A DNA stretch of 64,000 bases. Origin: Streptomyces mangrovisoli (GTDB lineage Bacteria > Actinomycetota > Actinomycetes > Streptomycetales > Streptomycetaceae). The DNA is taken from contig NZ_LAVA02000020.1 in assembly GCF_000974985.2 (NCBI RefSeq), forward strand, positions 59,368 to 123,367, in the 5' to 3' direction. The position numbers were made by a program, and so were the translations under genes. Below are positions 39,570-47,393 of the stretch, one piece after another. The stretch's first letter is position 1, and each line of letters opens with the position of its first letter. The notes under the pieces are model-generated. The model saw nothing but the letters and a program-made list of their open reading frames with translations. It did no database searches and was not told the origin of the DNA.

Positions 39570-41003
39570 TCAGGCGCCGCTCTCCGCGGGGACCGGCTCC
39601 GCCGCGGTCTCCTCCGGTACGACGGCCCCCCGCGGCGCCAGCAGCAGGTACGCGACGCCGCCCACCAGGCCGGAGAGCAGGAAGGAGCAGTCCACCCCAC
39701 CGGTCAGGTGCAGCAGCGGGCCCTCGTACGACGGCAGCGAGACGGCGAGCAGGCCGACGCCCGCGCCGATCGCCCAGGACACCGTGGCGGGCACGTTCCA
39801 GCCGGCCTTGTACCAGTAGATCCCGCCCCGCGAGCGGCGGTTGAAGACCTGGAGGGCGTCGGCGTCGTAGCGGCCGCGGGAGCGGGCGAAGCCGATGAGG
39901 GTGATGACCGCCCACGGCGTGCCGATCGCGGTCAGCAGCAGCACGAAGGAGGTCATCGCGGACTGCGCGTTCCAGGCGTAGTGGCCGACGAAGACGCAGA
40001 CCGTGGCGACGACGGCGACCGTGTAGGTGGCCCGGGCACGGGAGGCGCGCGGCAGGATCGCGTCCAGGTCCAGGCCCATGGAGTACAGCATCAGGCCCGC
40101 GTTGCCGACCGAGCCGGCCGAGGCGGACAGCAGCAGCGGGACCAGGTACCAGGTGGGGGAGGCGTCGACCAGCGGGCCCGCGTAGTCGAGCGCCGCGTGG
40201 GCGCCGTAGGCCGTGAAGGTGCCGAACAGCTGCGGGACCAGCAGGCCGAGCATCAGGCCGAGCCAGGTGGCGTGCAGGACACGGCGGTTGGTGTGCCGGG
40301 CGGGGGAGATGTAGCGGGTGTAGTCGCCGAGCAGGGTGATGAAGGCGATCGGACCGGACAGGCCCGCGGCCACCGCGGCGAGACACCAGGTCGGCCAGAA
40401 GCCGCCGAGCAGGTAGCCGCCGGCCTCCGGCAGCGCGGAGGTGGTGAAGTGCGGCGCGTAGGCGACCACGCCGAGCACCAGCAGCGCCGTCATGCCGATC
40501 GCGAGGACCCGGGACATGGTGAGCAGCACCTTGTAGCCGTACACGGCGCCCGCGACGGTCGCCGCCGCGAGCAGCCCGTAGACCAGGGCGTACGACACCC
40601 CGTCGGCCTCCAGGCCGAACAGCCGGCCGAGCACGCCGACCATCACGTCGCCGCCGATCCACACGGTCAGCGCGGTGTAGCCGAGCGCCAGCAGCAGGCC
40701 GACGACCGAGCCGACCAGCCGGCCGCGGACGCCGAACTGGGCGCCGGACGAGGTCGACAGGTTGGTCGCCGTGCGCAGCGAGATCAGCGCGAGCGGCGCG
40801 GTGAGCACCGTGCCGACGAGGGTGCCCGCCACGATGGAGCTGACCGAGGCCCACCAGCCGAGACCGAAGGACGGCGGCAGCCAGCCGAAGATGATCACAC
40901 CGAGGCAGAGATTGGAGCCCAGCAGGATCGAGACGAGATCCCGCGGACCGCTGGTGCGTTCCACGTCCGGGATGGTGTCTACCCCGCGCTGTTCGATCGG
41001 CAT
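39570..41003 (-). CDS. NCS1-family nucleobase/allantoin-type permease
   Basis: A 477-residue membrane transporter with about 12 helices. The NCS1 landmarks are GSNLCLGVIIFGWLPP in TM1, FGVRGRLVGSVVGLLL, an internal GPIAFITLLGDYTRYISP, and a TM10-region TSFVLLLTAIGTPWAVITLI. NCS1 proteins import purines, pyrimidines, hydantoins or allantoin with Na+ or H+. The frame extends 600 bp upstream, but MPIEQRGVDTIP at ATG 41003 is the natural start. It is divergent from the urease-like operon, with palindromes in front of each arm, so it probably supplies that operon's substrate. Confidence 0.9.
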   Translation of the reverse strand: MPIEQRGVDTIPDVERTSGPRDLVSILLGSNLCLGVIIFGWLPPSFGLGWWASVSSIVAGTLVGTVLTAPLALISLRTATNLSTSSGAQFGVRGRLVGSVVGLLLALGYTALTVWIGGDVMVGVLGRLFGLEADGVSYALVYGLLAAATVAGAVYGYKVLLTMSRVLAIGMTALLVLGVVAYAPHFTTSALPEAGGYLLGGFWPTWCLAAVAAGLSGPIAFITLLGDYTRYISPARHTNRRVLHATWLGLMLGLLVPQLFGTFTAYGAHAALDYAGPLVDASPTWYLVPLLLSASAGSVGNAGLMLYSMGLDLDAILPRASRARATYTVAVVATVCVFVGHYAWNAQSAMTSFVLLLTAIGTPWAVITLIGFARSRGRYDADALQVFNRRSRGGIYWYKAGWNVPATVSWAIGAGVGLLAVSLPSYEGPLLHLTGGVDCSFLLSGLVGGVAYLLLAPRGAVVPEETAAEPVPAESGA

Positions 41004-41047
41004 GGCTGGTCTCCTTCGACGGCCGCCTGGTGTCTCCGCCCGGTTTT

Positions 41048-41062
41048 TTGAGCGACGCTCAA
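41048..41062. promoter_or_regulatory. Operator candidate for permease gene
   Basis: TTGAGCG-A-CGCTCAA is a perfect 15-bp palindrome, 44 bp upstream of the permease start. Its core (GAGCGACGCTC) resembles AGAGTGTTGCTCT in the second palindrome at 41114-41134, which suggests one regulator for both. Confidence 0.65.
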
Positions 41063-41113
41063 TGTGACGCCCACCCAGGCCGTTCGTCAATCCTTCTCTT
41101 TCTCTTCTTCTGT

Positions 41114-41134
41114 GTTTAGAGTGTTGCTCTAAAC
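41114..41134. promoter_or_regulatory. Operator candidate for urease-like operon
   Basis: GTTTAGAG-TGTTG-CTCTAAAC is a perfect 8-bp inverted repeat with a 5-bp spacer, ending 26 bp before the ureAB start. Its AT-rich ends contrast with the surroundings. The TetR gene at the end of the operon is the obvious candidate binder. Confidence 0.65.
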
Positions 41135-41160
41135 GGATGGATGACAGGAGGTGCCGTGCC

Positions 41161-41907
41161 GTGCGACTGACCCCCACGGAACGCGACCGGCTGCTGCTGT
41201 TCGGGGCCGCCGAGCTGGCCCGTGCCCGCCGCGCCCGCGGCCTGAGGCTGAACGTGCCGGAGGCCACCGCGCTGATCGCGGACACCGTGTGCGAGGCCGC
41301 CCGGGACGGCGCCCGGCTCGCCGAGGCCATCGAACGGGCCCGCTCCGTGCTCGGCCCCGACGACGTGCTGCCCGGCGTCGCGGACGTCGTCACCGAGGTG
41401 CACGTCGAGGCCGTCTTCGACGACGGCTCGCGGCTCGCGGTCGTCAGCGACCCGATCGGCGGCGGACTCGGCGAGGAGGCCCCCGGCGCGCTGCTGCCCG
41501 GCCCCGAGCATGCCGACCCCGAGGCCGTCCTCCGGCTGACCGTCACCAACACCGCCCCGGTCCCGGTCTCCGTCACCTCCCACTTCCACTTCTTCGAGAC
41601 CAACCCGCGGCTCGACTTCGACCGCCCCGCCGCCTACGGGATGCGGCTGGCCGTGCCCGCCGGCTCCTCGGTCAGGTTCGGGCCCGGCGAGTCGCTGGAG
41701 ATCGGCCTGCTGCCGATCGGCGGCGCCCGCGTCGCCATCGGCTTCGCCGGTCTGGTCGACGGACCGCTGGACGCCCCCGGCGCCCGCGAAGAGGCGCTGC
41801 GCCGCGCGGCCGCCTGCGGCTATCTCGGCGTACCGGAGAGCCCCGAAGCCCTACGCGAGAACCCGGACGGCGTGTCCGAGAACCCCGACCAGGAGGCCGA
41901 GCGATGA
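41161..41907 (+). CDS. ureAB: Urease-like gamma-beta fusion subunit
   Basis: 248 residues that combine the two small urease subunits. Residues 1-95 match UreA (gamma): LTPTERDRLLLFGAAELARA, LRLNVPEATALIADTV, and a VVTEVHVEAVFDDGSRL end. Residues 125-225 match UreB (beta): LTVTNTAPVPVSVTSHFHFF, NPRLDFDRPAAYGMRLAVPA, VRFGPGESLEI. The last 20 residues are a variable tail. I chose the GTG at 41161, with AGGAGG 9 bases upstream and the MRLTP start usual for UreA, over ATG 41137. It overlaps ureC by 4 bp (ATGA). Fused gamma-beta subunits occur in Streptomyces. Confidence 0.92.
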   Translation: MRLTPTERDRLLLFGAAELARARRARGLRLNVPEATALIADTVCEAARDGARLAEAIERARSVLGPDDVLPGVADVVTEVHVEAVFDDGSRLAVVSDPIGGGLGEEAPGALLPGPEHADPEAVLRLTVTNTAPVPVSVTSHFHFFETNPRLDFDRPAAYGMRLAVPAGSSVRFGPGESLEIGLLPIGGARVAIGFAGLVDGPLDAPGAREEALRRAAACGYLGVPESPEALRENPDGVSENPDQEAER

Positions 41908-43616
41908 GCCGCCCCGGAGGCCACCCCGCCGAGGCCCGACGCCTCACCCCGCTTGAGTACGCCGCCACCCACGGCCCCCGCGCCGGCGACCGCGTCCGCC
42001 TCGGCGACTCCGGGCTGACGATCAAGGTCGAGTCCGACGCGCAGGCCTACGGCGACGAGTTCCTCGCCGGGTTCGGCAAGACCGCCCGCGACGGGCTGCA
42101 CCTGAAGGCCGCGGCCGTCCGCGACACCTGCGACGTCGTGATCAGCAACGTCGTGGTGATCGACGCGGTCCAGGGCATCCGCAAGGTGTCCATCGGCATC
42201 CGTGAGGGGCGCATCTGCGCGATCGGGCGGGCCGGCAACCCCGACACCCTCGACGGCGTGGACGTCGTCGTCGGCACCGGCACCTCCATCGTCTCCGGCG
42301 AGGGCCTGATCGCCACCGCCGGCGCCGTCGACACCCATGTCCACCTGCTGTCGCCGCGCATCATGGAGGCCTCGCTCGCCTCCGGCGTGACCACGATCAT
42401 CGGCCAGGAGTTCGGGCCGGTGTGGGGCGTCGGCGTCAACTCCCCCTGGGCACTGGGACACGCGTTCGGCGCCTTCGACGCCTGGCCGGTCAACATCGGC
42501 TTCCTGGGCCGCGGTTCGTCCTCGCACGACGCCCCGCTGATCGAGGCGCTCGCCGAGGGCGGCGCGTCCGGCTTCAAGGTGCACGAGGACATGGGCGCCC
42601 ACACCCGCGCCCTCGACACCGCGCTGCGGGTCGCCGAGGAACACGACGTCCAAGTGGCCCTGCACAGCGACGGGTTGAACGAGTGCCTCTCCGTCGAGGA
42701 CACCCTCAGGGTGCTGGAGGGCCGGACCATCCACGCCTTCCACATCGAGGGCTGCGGCGGCGGACACGTGCCCAACGTGCTCAAGATGGCGGGCGTCGCC
42801 AACGTCATCGGCTCCTCCACCAACCCCACGCTGCCGTTCGGCCGGGACGCCGTCGCCGAGCACTACGGCATGATCGTCTCCGTCCACGACCTCAAGACGG
42901 ACCTGCCCGGCGACGCCGCCATGGCCCGCGACCGCATCCGCGCCGGGACCATGGGCGCCGAGGACGTGCTGCACGACCTCGGCGCCATCGGGATCACCTC
43001 CTCGGACGCGCAGGGCATGGGCCGGGCCGGCGAGACCGTGCGCCGCACCTTCGCCATGGCCGGGAAGATGAAGGCCGAGTTCGGCGCCCCCGACGACGAC
43101 CACGACAACGAGCGCGTCCTGCGCTACATGGCGAAGCTGACCATCAACCCCGCCATCGCGCACGGCCTCTCGCACGAGGTCGGCTCCATCGAGGTCGGCA
43201 AGCTCGCCGACATCGTGCTGTGGCGGCCGGAGTACTTCGGCGCCAAGCCGCAGCTCGTGCTCAAGGCCGGGTTCCCCGCGTACGGCGTCGTCGGCGACCC
43301 GAACGCGGCCACCGACACCTGCGAACCCCTGGTACTGGGGCCGCAGTTCGGGGCGCACGGCGCCACCCCGGCGGAGATCTCCGTCGCGTTCGTCGCGCAG
43401 GCCGCCCTCGACCAGGGCCACGACCTGATGCCGACCCGCCGCCGCCGGGTCGCGGTCCGCGGCACCCGCGGCATCGGCCCCGCCGACCTGCGCCTGAACT
43501 CCCGTACCGGGGCCGTCGACGTGGACCAGCGCACCGGCCTGGTCACCCTCGACGGTGAGCCGATCCGCTCCGAGCCGGCCGAGTCCGTCTCCCTCAACCG
43601 CCTGTACTTCCTGTGA
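41904..43616 (+). CDS. ureC: Urease-like alpha subunit (divergent)
   Basis: 570 residues with the amidohydrolase/urease alpha fold. Aligned by eye without gaps to Klebsiella UreC, all metal ligands are kept: His145 and His147 (DTHVH), the carbamylated-type Lys225 (GFKVHED), His254, His280 and Asp368, plus His227 and His328. The flap Cys (Klebsiella Cys319) is Val327, and the substrate-side CHH reads VHD. The stretch 165-210 (GQEFGPVWGVGVNSPWALGH) also departs from ureases. No ureD/E/F/G genes are nearby. It may be a urease needing accessory proteins from elsewhere, or an amidohydrolase acting on a related ureido compound. Confidence 0.9.
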   Translation: MSRPGGHPAEARRLTPLEYAATHGPRAGDRVRLGDSGLTIKVESDAQAYGDEFLAGFGKTARDGLHLKAAAVRDTCDVVISNVVVIDAVQGIRKVSIGIREGRICAIGRAGNPDTLDGVDVVVGTGTSIVSGEGLIATAGAVDTHVHLLSPRIMEASLASGVTTIIGQEFGPVWGVGVNSPWALGHAFGAFDAWPVNIGFLGRGSSSHDAPLIEALAEGGASGFKVHEDMGAHTRALDTALRVAEEHDVQVALHSDGLNECLSVEDTLRVLEGRTIHAFHIEGCGGGHVPNVLKMAGVANVIGSSTNPTLPFGRDAVAEHYGMIVSVHDLKTDLPGDAAMARDRIRAGTMGAEDVLHDLGAIGITSSDAQGMGRAGETVRRTFAMAGKMKAEFGAPDDDHDNERVLRYMAKLTINPAIAHGLSHEVGSIEVGKLADIVLWRPEYFGAKPQLVLKAGFPAYGVVGDPNAATDTCEPLVLGPQFGAHGATPAEISVAFVAQAALDQGHDLMPTRRRRVAVRGTRGIGPADLRLNSRTGAVDVDQRTGLVTLDGEPIRSEPAESVSLNRLYFL

Positions 43617-43627
43617 GGACCCCCCAG

Positions 43628-44665
43628 ATGACCAAGGCCGCCGCAGACGGTTTCCGCATGCCCGCCGAATGGATGCCGCACGAGCGCACCTGGATGGCGT
43701 GGCCGGGCCCCAACCCGACCTTCGACGACCCCGAGGACCTCGCGGCCTCCCGGGCCGCCTGGGCCTCCGTCGCCCGCGCCGTGCGCCGCTTCGAGCCGGT
43801 CACCGTGGTCTGCGGCCCCGGTCAGTCCGCCGAGGCCCGCGCCCTGCTCGGCCCGGACGTCGACACCGTCGAGCGCGACCTCGACGACGCCTGGATGCGC
43901 GACATCGGCCCCACCTTCCTCACCAACGGCCGCGAACTGGCCGCCGTCGACTGGACGTTCAACGGCTGGGGCGCGCAGGACTGGGCCCGCTGGGAGCACG
44001 ACGCGAAGATAGCGTCCTTCGTCGCCGGCCTGGCGGGCGCGAAGACGTACGCCTCGCGGCTGGTCAACGAGGGCGGCGCGATCCACGTCGACGGCGAGGG
44101 CACCGTCCTGCTCACCGAGACCGTCCAGCTCGGCCCGGAGCGCAACCCCGGCTGGAGCCGCGAGGAGGTCGAGGCGGAGATCCACGCCCAGCTCGGCACC
44201 CGCAAGGCGATCTGGCTGCCGCGCGGCCTGACCGGCGACTACCCCCCGTTCGGCTACGGCACCCTCGGCCACGTCGACATCGTCGCGGCCTTCGCCCGCC
44301 CCGGCGTCGTCGTCGCCCACTCCCAGCCCGACCCGGCCCACCCCGACCACGCGGTCACCGAGGAGGTCATCGGCATCCTGCGCTCGCAGACCGACGCCCT
44401 CGGCCGCGCCCTGGAGGTCGTCGAGGTGCCCGCCCCGACCGTCCTGGAGGCCGACGGCCACTGGGCCGACTACTCCTACATCAACCACTACCTCTGCAAC
44501 GACGGCGTCGTGCTGTGCGGCTTCGACGACCCGCGCGACGAGACCGCCGCCGGCATCTTCCGGAAGCTCTTCCCGGAGCGGACGGTGACCCTGGTGGACG
44601 CCCGTACGATCTTCGCGGGCGGCGGAGGCATCCACTGCATCACCCAGCAGCAGCCGAGGATCTAG
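43628..44665 (+). CDS. Agmatine deiminase-like (PAD family) enzyme
   Basis: A 345-residue guanidino-group-modifying enzyme. It has the agmatine deiminase signatures: MPAEWMPHERTWMAWP near the start, WMRDIGPTFL with the substrate-binding Asp, LVNEGGAIHVDGEGTVLLTE, GYGTLGHVDIVAAF with the catalytic His, and the C-terminal Cys loop GGGGIHCITQQQP (Cys337). Such enzymes turn agmatine into N-carbamoylputrescine plus ammonia. ATG 43628 has GAGGA about 9 bases upstream; GTG 43613 would overlap ureC but gives a worse N-terminus. It follows ureC by 11 bp, so it belongs to the urease-like operon. Confidence 0.92.
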   Translation: MTKAAADGFRMPAEWMPHERTWMAWPGPNPTFDDPEDLAASRAAWASVARAVRRFEPVTVVCGPGQSAEARALLGPDVDTVERDLDDAWMRDIGPTFLTNGRELAAVDWTFNGWGAQDWARWEHDAKIASFVAGLAGAKTYASRLVNEGGAIHVDGEGTVLLTETVQLGPERNPGWSREEVEAEIHAQLGTRKAIWLPRGLTGDYPPFGYGTLGHVDIVAAFARPGVVVAHSQPDPAHPDHAVTEEVIGILRSQTDALGRALEVVEVPAPTVLEADGHWADYSYINHYLCNDGVVLCGFDDPRDETAAGIFRKLFPERTVTLVDARTIFAGGGGIHCITQQQPRI

Positions 44666-44676
44666 GAGACCACCAC

Positions 44677-45276
44677 ATGGCCGGCGCGCGCAGACAGGCC
44701 CCGCCTCGCGAGGACGTCCTCGCCGCCGCCATGGAGATGATCGCCGAGCGCGGCCTGGAGCAGCTGACCATGGCCGCGCTCGGGCGTGAGGTCGGCATGA
44801 GCAGCGGCCACCTGCTCTACTACTTCCACTCCAAGGACGAGCTGCTGCTCCAGACCCTGGAGTGGAGCGAGCGCGGCCTCGGCGCCGAACGCGGGCGGCT
44901 GCTGGCCCGTGACGCGCACGCCCGCGCGCGCCTGGACGGCTACGTCGACCTCTATGTCCCCGACGGCCACCGCGACCCGCACTGGTCGCTGTGGCTGGAG
45001 GTCTGGAACCGGTCGCAGAACGCCGGCGACGACGCGCGGGAGCGGCAGGCCGCCATCGAGGGCGTCTGGCACCGCGACCTCGTCGCGCTGCTCGCCGAGG
45101 GCGTCTCCCGCGGGGAGTTCCGGCCCGTCGACCCGGACCGGTACGCGGCGCGGCTGCGGGCGCTGCTCGACGGCTTCTCGATCCACGTGGCGATCGGCCT
45201 GCGCGGCACGGACCGCGGACAGGTCCTGGACCATGTCCGCGAGTTTCTCGATTCGACGTTGACGCTGCCGCTGTGA
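44677..45276 (+). CDS. TetR family regulator ending the urease-like operon
   Basis: A 199-residue regulator. The helix-turn-helix lies at about residues 14-60 (AAMEMIAERGLEQLTMAALG, then SGHLLYYFHSKDELLLQTLE). The C-terminal domain (75-199) is of the BetI-like type: WSLWLEVWNRSQNAG and SRGEFRPVDPDRYAARLRAL. It sits 11 bp after the deiminase gene. Being the last gene of the operon, with palindromes at 41048 and 41114 in the divergent control region, it is probably the local repressor responding to the substrate. The frame is open far upstream; ATG 44677 follows AGGAGA. Confidence 0.9.
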   Translation: MAGARRQAPPREDVLAAAMEMIAERGLEQLTMAALGREVGMSSGHLLYYFHSKDELLLQTLEWSERGLGAERGRLLARDAHARARLDGYVDLYVPDGHRDPHWSLWLEVWNRSQNAGDDARERQAAIEGVWHRDLVALLAEGVSRGEFRPVDPDRYAARLRALLDGFSIHVAIGLRGTDRGQVLDHVREFLDSTLTLPL

Positions 45277-45327
45277 GGGCGGTGACGGGGCGGTCGGTCT
45301 TCGGCTGACGGCCGTCGTCGGCTGGTC

Positions 45328-45391
45328 GCGCAGTTCCCCGCGCCCCTTACGGGGCTCGGGCCTGCCCACCAAGGGGCGCGGGGAACTGCGC
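45328..45391. repeat. Streptomyces GCGCAGTTCCCCGCGCCCC palindromic repeat
   Basis: Two perfect 21-bp arms (45328-45348, 45371-45391) with a 22-base spacer. The same element occurs three times at 54427-54860 and once at 62055-62132. From about 45277 to 45490 the only other content is G+C-rich sequence without an identifiable gene. Confidence 0.85.
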
Positions 45392-45499
45392 GAGCGACCC
45401 ACCACCGCCCGCAGACGGACACCTGCCTCCGGATACGTGGTGCGGGCCGCAGGCCAATCTCGCGCAACGGTGACGAACGCCCGCATTCTGAGACGGGGC

Positions 45500-45528
45500 G
45501 TGAGAGCGGAGCGCCCCTGTGCCAGACT
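45500..45528 (+). promoter_or_regulatory. Probable promoter of leaderless cimA leader
   Basis: GTGAGA (45500-45505) and CAGACT (45523-45528) are 17 bp apart. Transcription would start about 7 bases later, at or near the GTG at 45535, which lacks a Shine-Dalgarno. That fits a leaderless mRNA. Confidence 0.45.
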
Positions 45529-45534
45529 GCCCCC

Positions 45535-45585
45535 GTGCTCTCGTTCGCCATGATTATTGGCAGCAGGCGCGCCGGTCCGCAGTGA
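45535..45585 (+). CDS. cimA leader peptide (attenuation)
   Basis: A 16-residue peptide MLSFAMIIGSRRAGPQ from GTG 45535, or 11 residues from ATG 45550. It contains two consecutive Ile codons, both ATT, which is rare in this DNA. It is followed by a hairpin (CCGCCC-TT-GTAC ... GTAC-GGGCGG, 45587-45613) and then a terminator with a T-run, the standard order of an amino-acid attenuator. No Shine-Dalgarno is visible, so translation may be leaderless. Sensing of isoleucyl-tRNA is inferred. Confidence 0.65.
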   Translation: MLSFAMIIGSRRAGPQ

Positions 45586-45641
45586 CCGCCCTTGTACGAC
45601 CAGGTACGGGCGGCCACCGTCGTCCTCGACCCGCGCGCAGA

Positions 45642-45672
45642 CCTCTCGCACCCGCGAGAGGTTTTCTTTTTT
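45642..45672 (+). terminator. cimA attenuator (intrinsic terminator)
   Basis: CCTCTCGC (45642-45649) pairs perfectly with GCGAGAGG (45654-45661) around ACCC and is followed by TTTTCTTTTTT. T-runs like this are very rare in this window; the only other one is the ilvB attenuator. Confidence 0.87.
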
Positions 45673-45775
45673 CCCGGCCCACCCGCAGCCGGGAAGGGGG
45701 CGCGAGGGACCAGGAGGGGACGGTGGAGCCGGGTTTTCCGGTAAGACCGAGATCCACAACAGGAGCCTTGAGACC

Positions 45776-47386
45776 ATGACCGAGACGGCAACCAGCGAGC
45801 TCGACGACTCGTTCCACGTCTTCGACACCACCCTGCGCGACGGCGCCCAGCGGGAGGGCATCAACCTCACCGTCGCCGACAAGCTCGCCATCGCACGGCA
45901 CCTGGACGACTTCGGCGTGGGCTTCATCGAGGGCGGCTGGCCGGGCGCCAACCCGCGGGACACCGAGTTCTTCGCCCGCGCCCAAAAGGAGATCGACTTC
46001 AAGCACGCCCAGCTGGTGGCGTTCGGCGCCACCCGCCGTGCGGGGGCCTCCGCTGCGTCCGACCCGCAGGTCCGCGCGCTGCTCGACTCCGGTGCCCCGG
46101 TGATCACGCTGGTCGCCAAGTCGCACGACCGGCATGTGGAGCTGGCGCTGCGCACCACACTGGAGGAGAACCTGGAGATGGTCCGGGACACCGTCTCCTT
46201 CCTGCGGGAGCAGGGCCGCCGCGTCTTCGTCGACTGCGAGCACTTCTTCGACGGCTACCGCGCCAACCCCGAGTACGCCAAGTCCGTCGTACGGGCCGCG
46301 GCCGAGGCCGGCGCCTCCGTCGTGATCCTCTGCGACACCAACGGCGGAATGCTCCCGGCGCAGGTCCAGGCCGTCGTGTCGACCGTCCTCGCCGACACCG
46401 GCGCCCGGCTCGGCATCCACGCCCAGGACGACACCGGCTGCGCGGTCGCCAACACCCTCGCCGCCGTCGACGCGGGCGCCACCCACGTCCAGTGCACGGC
46501 CAACGGCTACGGCGAGCGGGTCGGCAACGCGAACCTCTTCCCGGTGGTCGCGGCCCTGGAGCTGAAGTACGGCAAGAGCGTCCTGCCCGAGGGCGCGCTG
46601 CGCGAGATGACCCGCATCTCGCACGCCATCGCCGAGGTCGTGAACCTCACGCCCTCCACCCACCAGCCGTACGTCGGCGTCTCCGCGTTCGCGCACAAGG
46701 CGGGCCTGCACGCCTCCGCGATCAAGGTCGACCCGGACCTCTACCAGCACATCGACCCCGAACAGGTCGGCAACACCATGCGGATGCTGGTCTCCGACAT
46801 GGCCGGCCGCGCCTCCGTCGAGCTCAAGGGCAAGGAGCTCGGCATCGACCTCGGCGGCGACCGCGAGGTGGTCGGCCGCGTGGTGGAGCGGGTCAAGGAG
46901 CGCGAACTCAAGGGCTACACGTACGAGGCCGCCGACGCGAGCTTCGAACTGCTGCTGCGCGCCGAGGTCGAGGGCCGCCCGCTGAAGTACTTCGAGGTCG
47001 AGTCCTGGCGCGCGATCGTCGAGGACCGCCCCGACGGCACCCACGCCAACGAGGCCACCGTCAAGCTGTGGGCCAAGAGCGAGCGCATCGTCGCCACGGC
47101 GGAGGGCAACGGCCCGGTCAACGCGCTGGACCGCGCCCTCCGCGTGGCGCTGGAGAAGATCTATCCCCAGTTGGCCAACCTCGAACTGGTCGACTACAAG
47201 GTCCGCATCCTCGAAGGCGTCCACGGCACGCAGTCCACGACCCGGGTGCTGATCTCCACCTCGGACGGCACGGGCGAGTGGTCCACGGTCGGCGTCGCCG
47301 AGAACGTCATCGCCGCCTCCTGGCAGGCCCTGGAGGACGCCTACACCTACGGCCTCCTCCGCGCAGGAGTGACCCCGGCCGCGTAG
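45776..47386 (+). CDS. cimA: (R)-citramalate synthase
   Basis: A 536-residue enzyme of the DRE-TIM metallolyase group. The catalytic motif VFDTTLRDGAQREGINLTVA lies at residues 14-33. Metal and substrate residues are in GIHAQDDTGCAVANTLAA and VQCTANGYGERVGNANL, and a LeuA-type regulatory domain fills about 390-530. Sequence and length fit the citramalate synthase family, not ordinary 2-isopropylmalate synthase. It would condense pyruvate and acetyl-CoA to citramalate, feeding 2-oxobutyrate and isoleucine without threonine. The Ile-Ile leader upstream supports that. AGGAG precedes the ATG; the gene converges on a lipoprotein gene. Confidence 0.92.
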   Translation: MTETATSELDDSFHVFDTTLRDGAQREGINLTVADKLAIARHLDDFGVGFIEGGWPGANPRDTEFFARAQKEIDFKHAQLVAFGATRRAGASAASDPQVRALLDSGAPVITLVAKSHDRHVELALRTTLEENLEMVRDTVSFLREQGRRVFVDCEHFFDGYRANPEYAKSVVRAAAEAGASVVILCDTNGGMLPAQVQAVVSTVLADTGARLGIHAQDDTGCAVANTLAAVDAGATHVQCTANGYGERVGNANLFPVVAALELKYGKSVLPEGALREMTRISHAIAEVVNLTPSTHQPYVGVSAFAHKAGLHASAIKVDPDLYQHIDPEQVGNTMRMLVSDMAGRASVELKGKELGIDLGGDREVVGRVVERVKERELKGYTYEAADASFELLLRAEVEGRPLKYFEVESWRAIVEDRPDGTHANEATVKLWAKSERIVATAEGNGPVNALDRALRVALEKIYPQLANLELVDYKVRILEGVHGTQSTTRVLISTSDGTGEWSTVGVAENVIAASWQALEDAYTYGLLRAGVTPAA

Positions 47387-47393
47387 CCGGCCC

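Noticed and set aside
41004..41603. 200-residue N-terminal extension of the NCS1 permease
   Set aside because: It reads antisense through ureAB and the intergenic operators and has shadow composition; NCS1 proteins start near MPIEQRG at 41003.
45776..47386. 2-isopropylmalate synthase (leuA)
   Set aside because: Motifs and the Ile-type leader fit the citramalate synthase family better; real discrimination would need a tree or assay.
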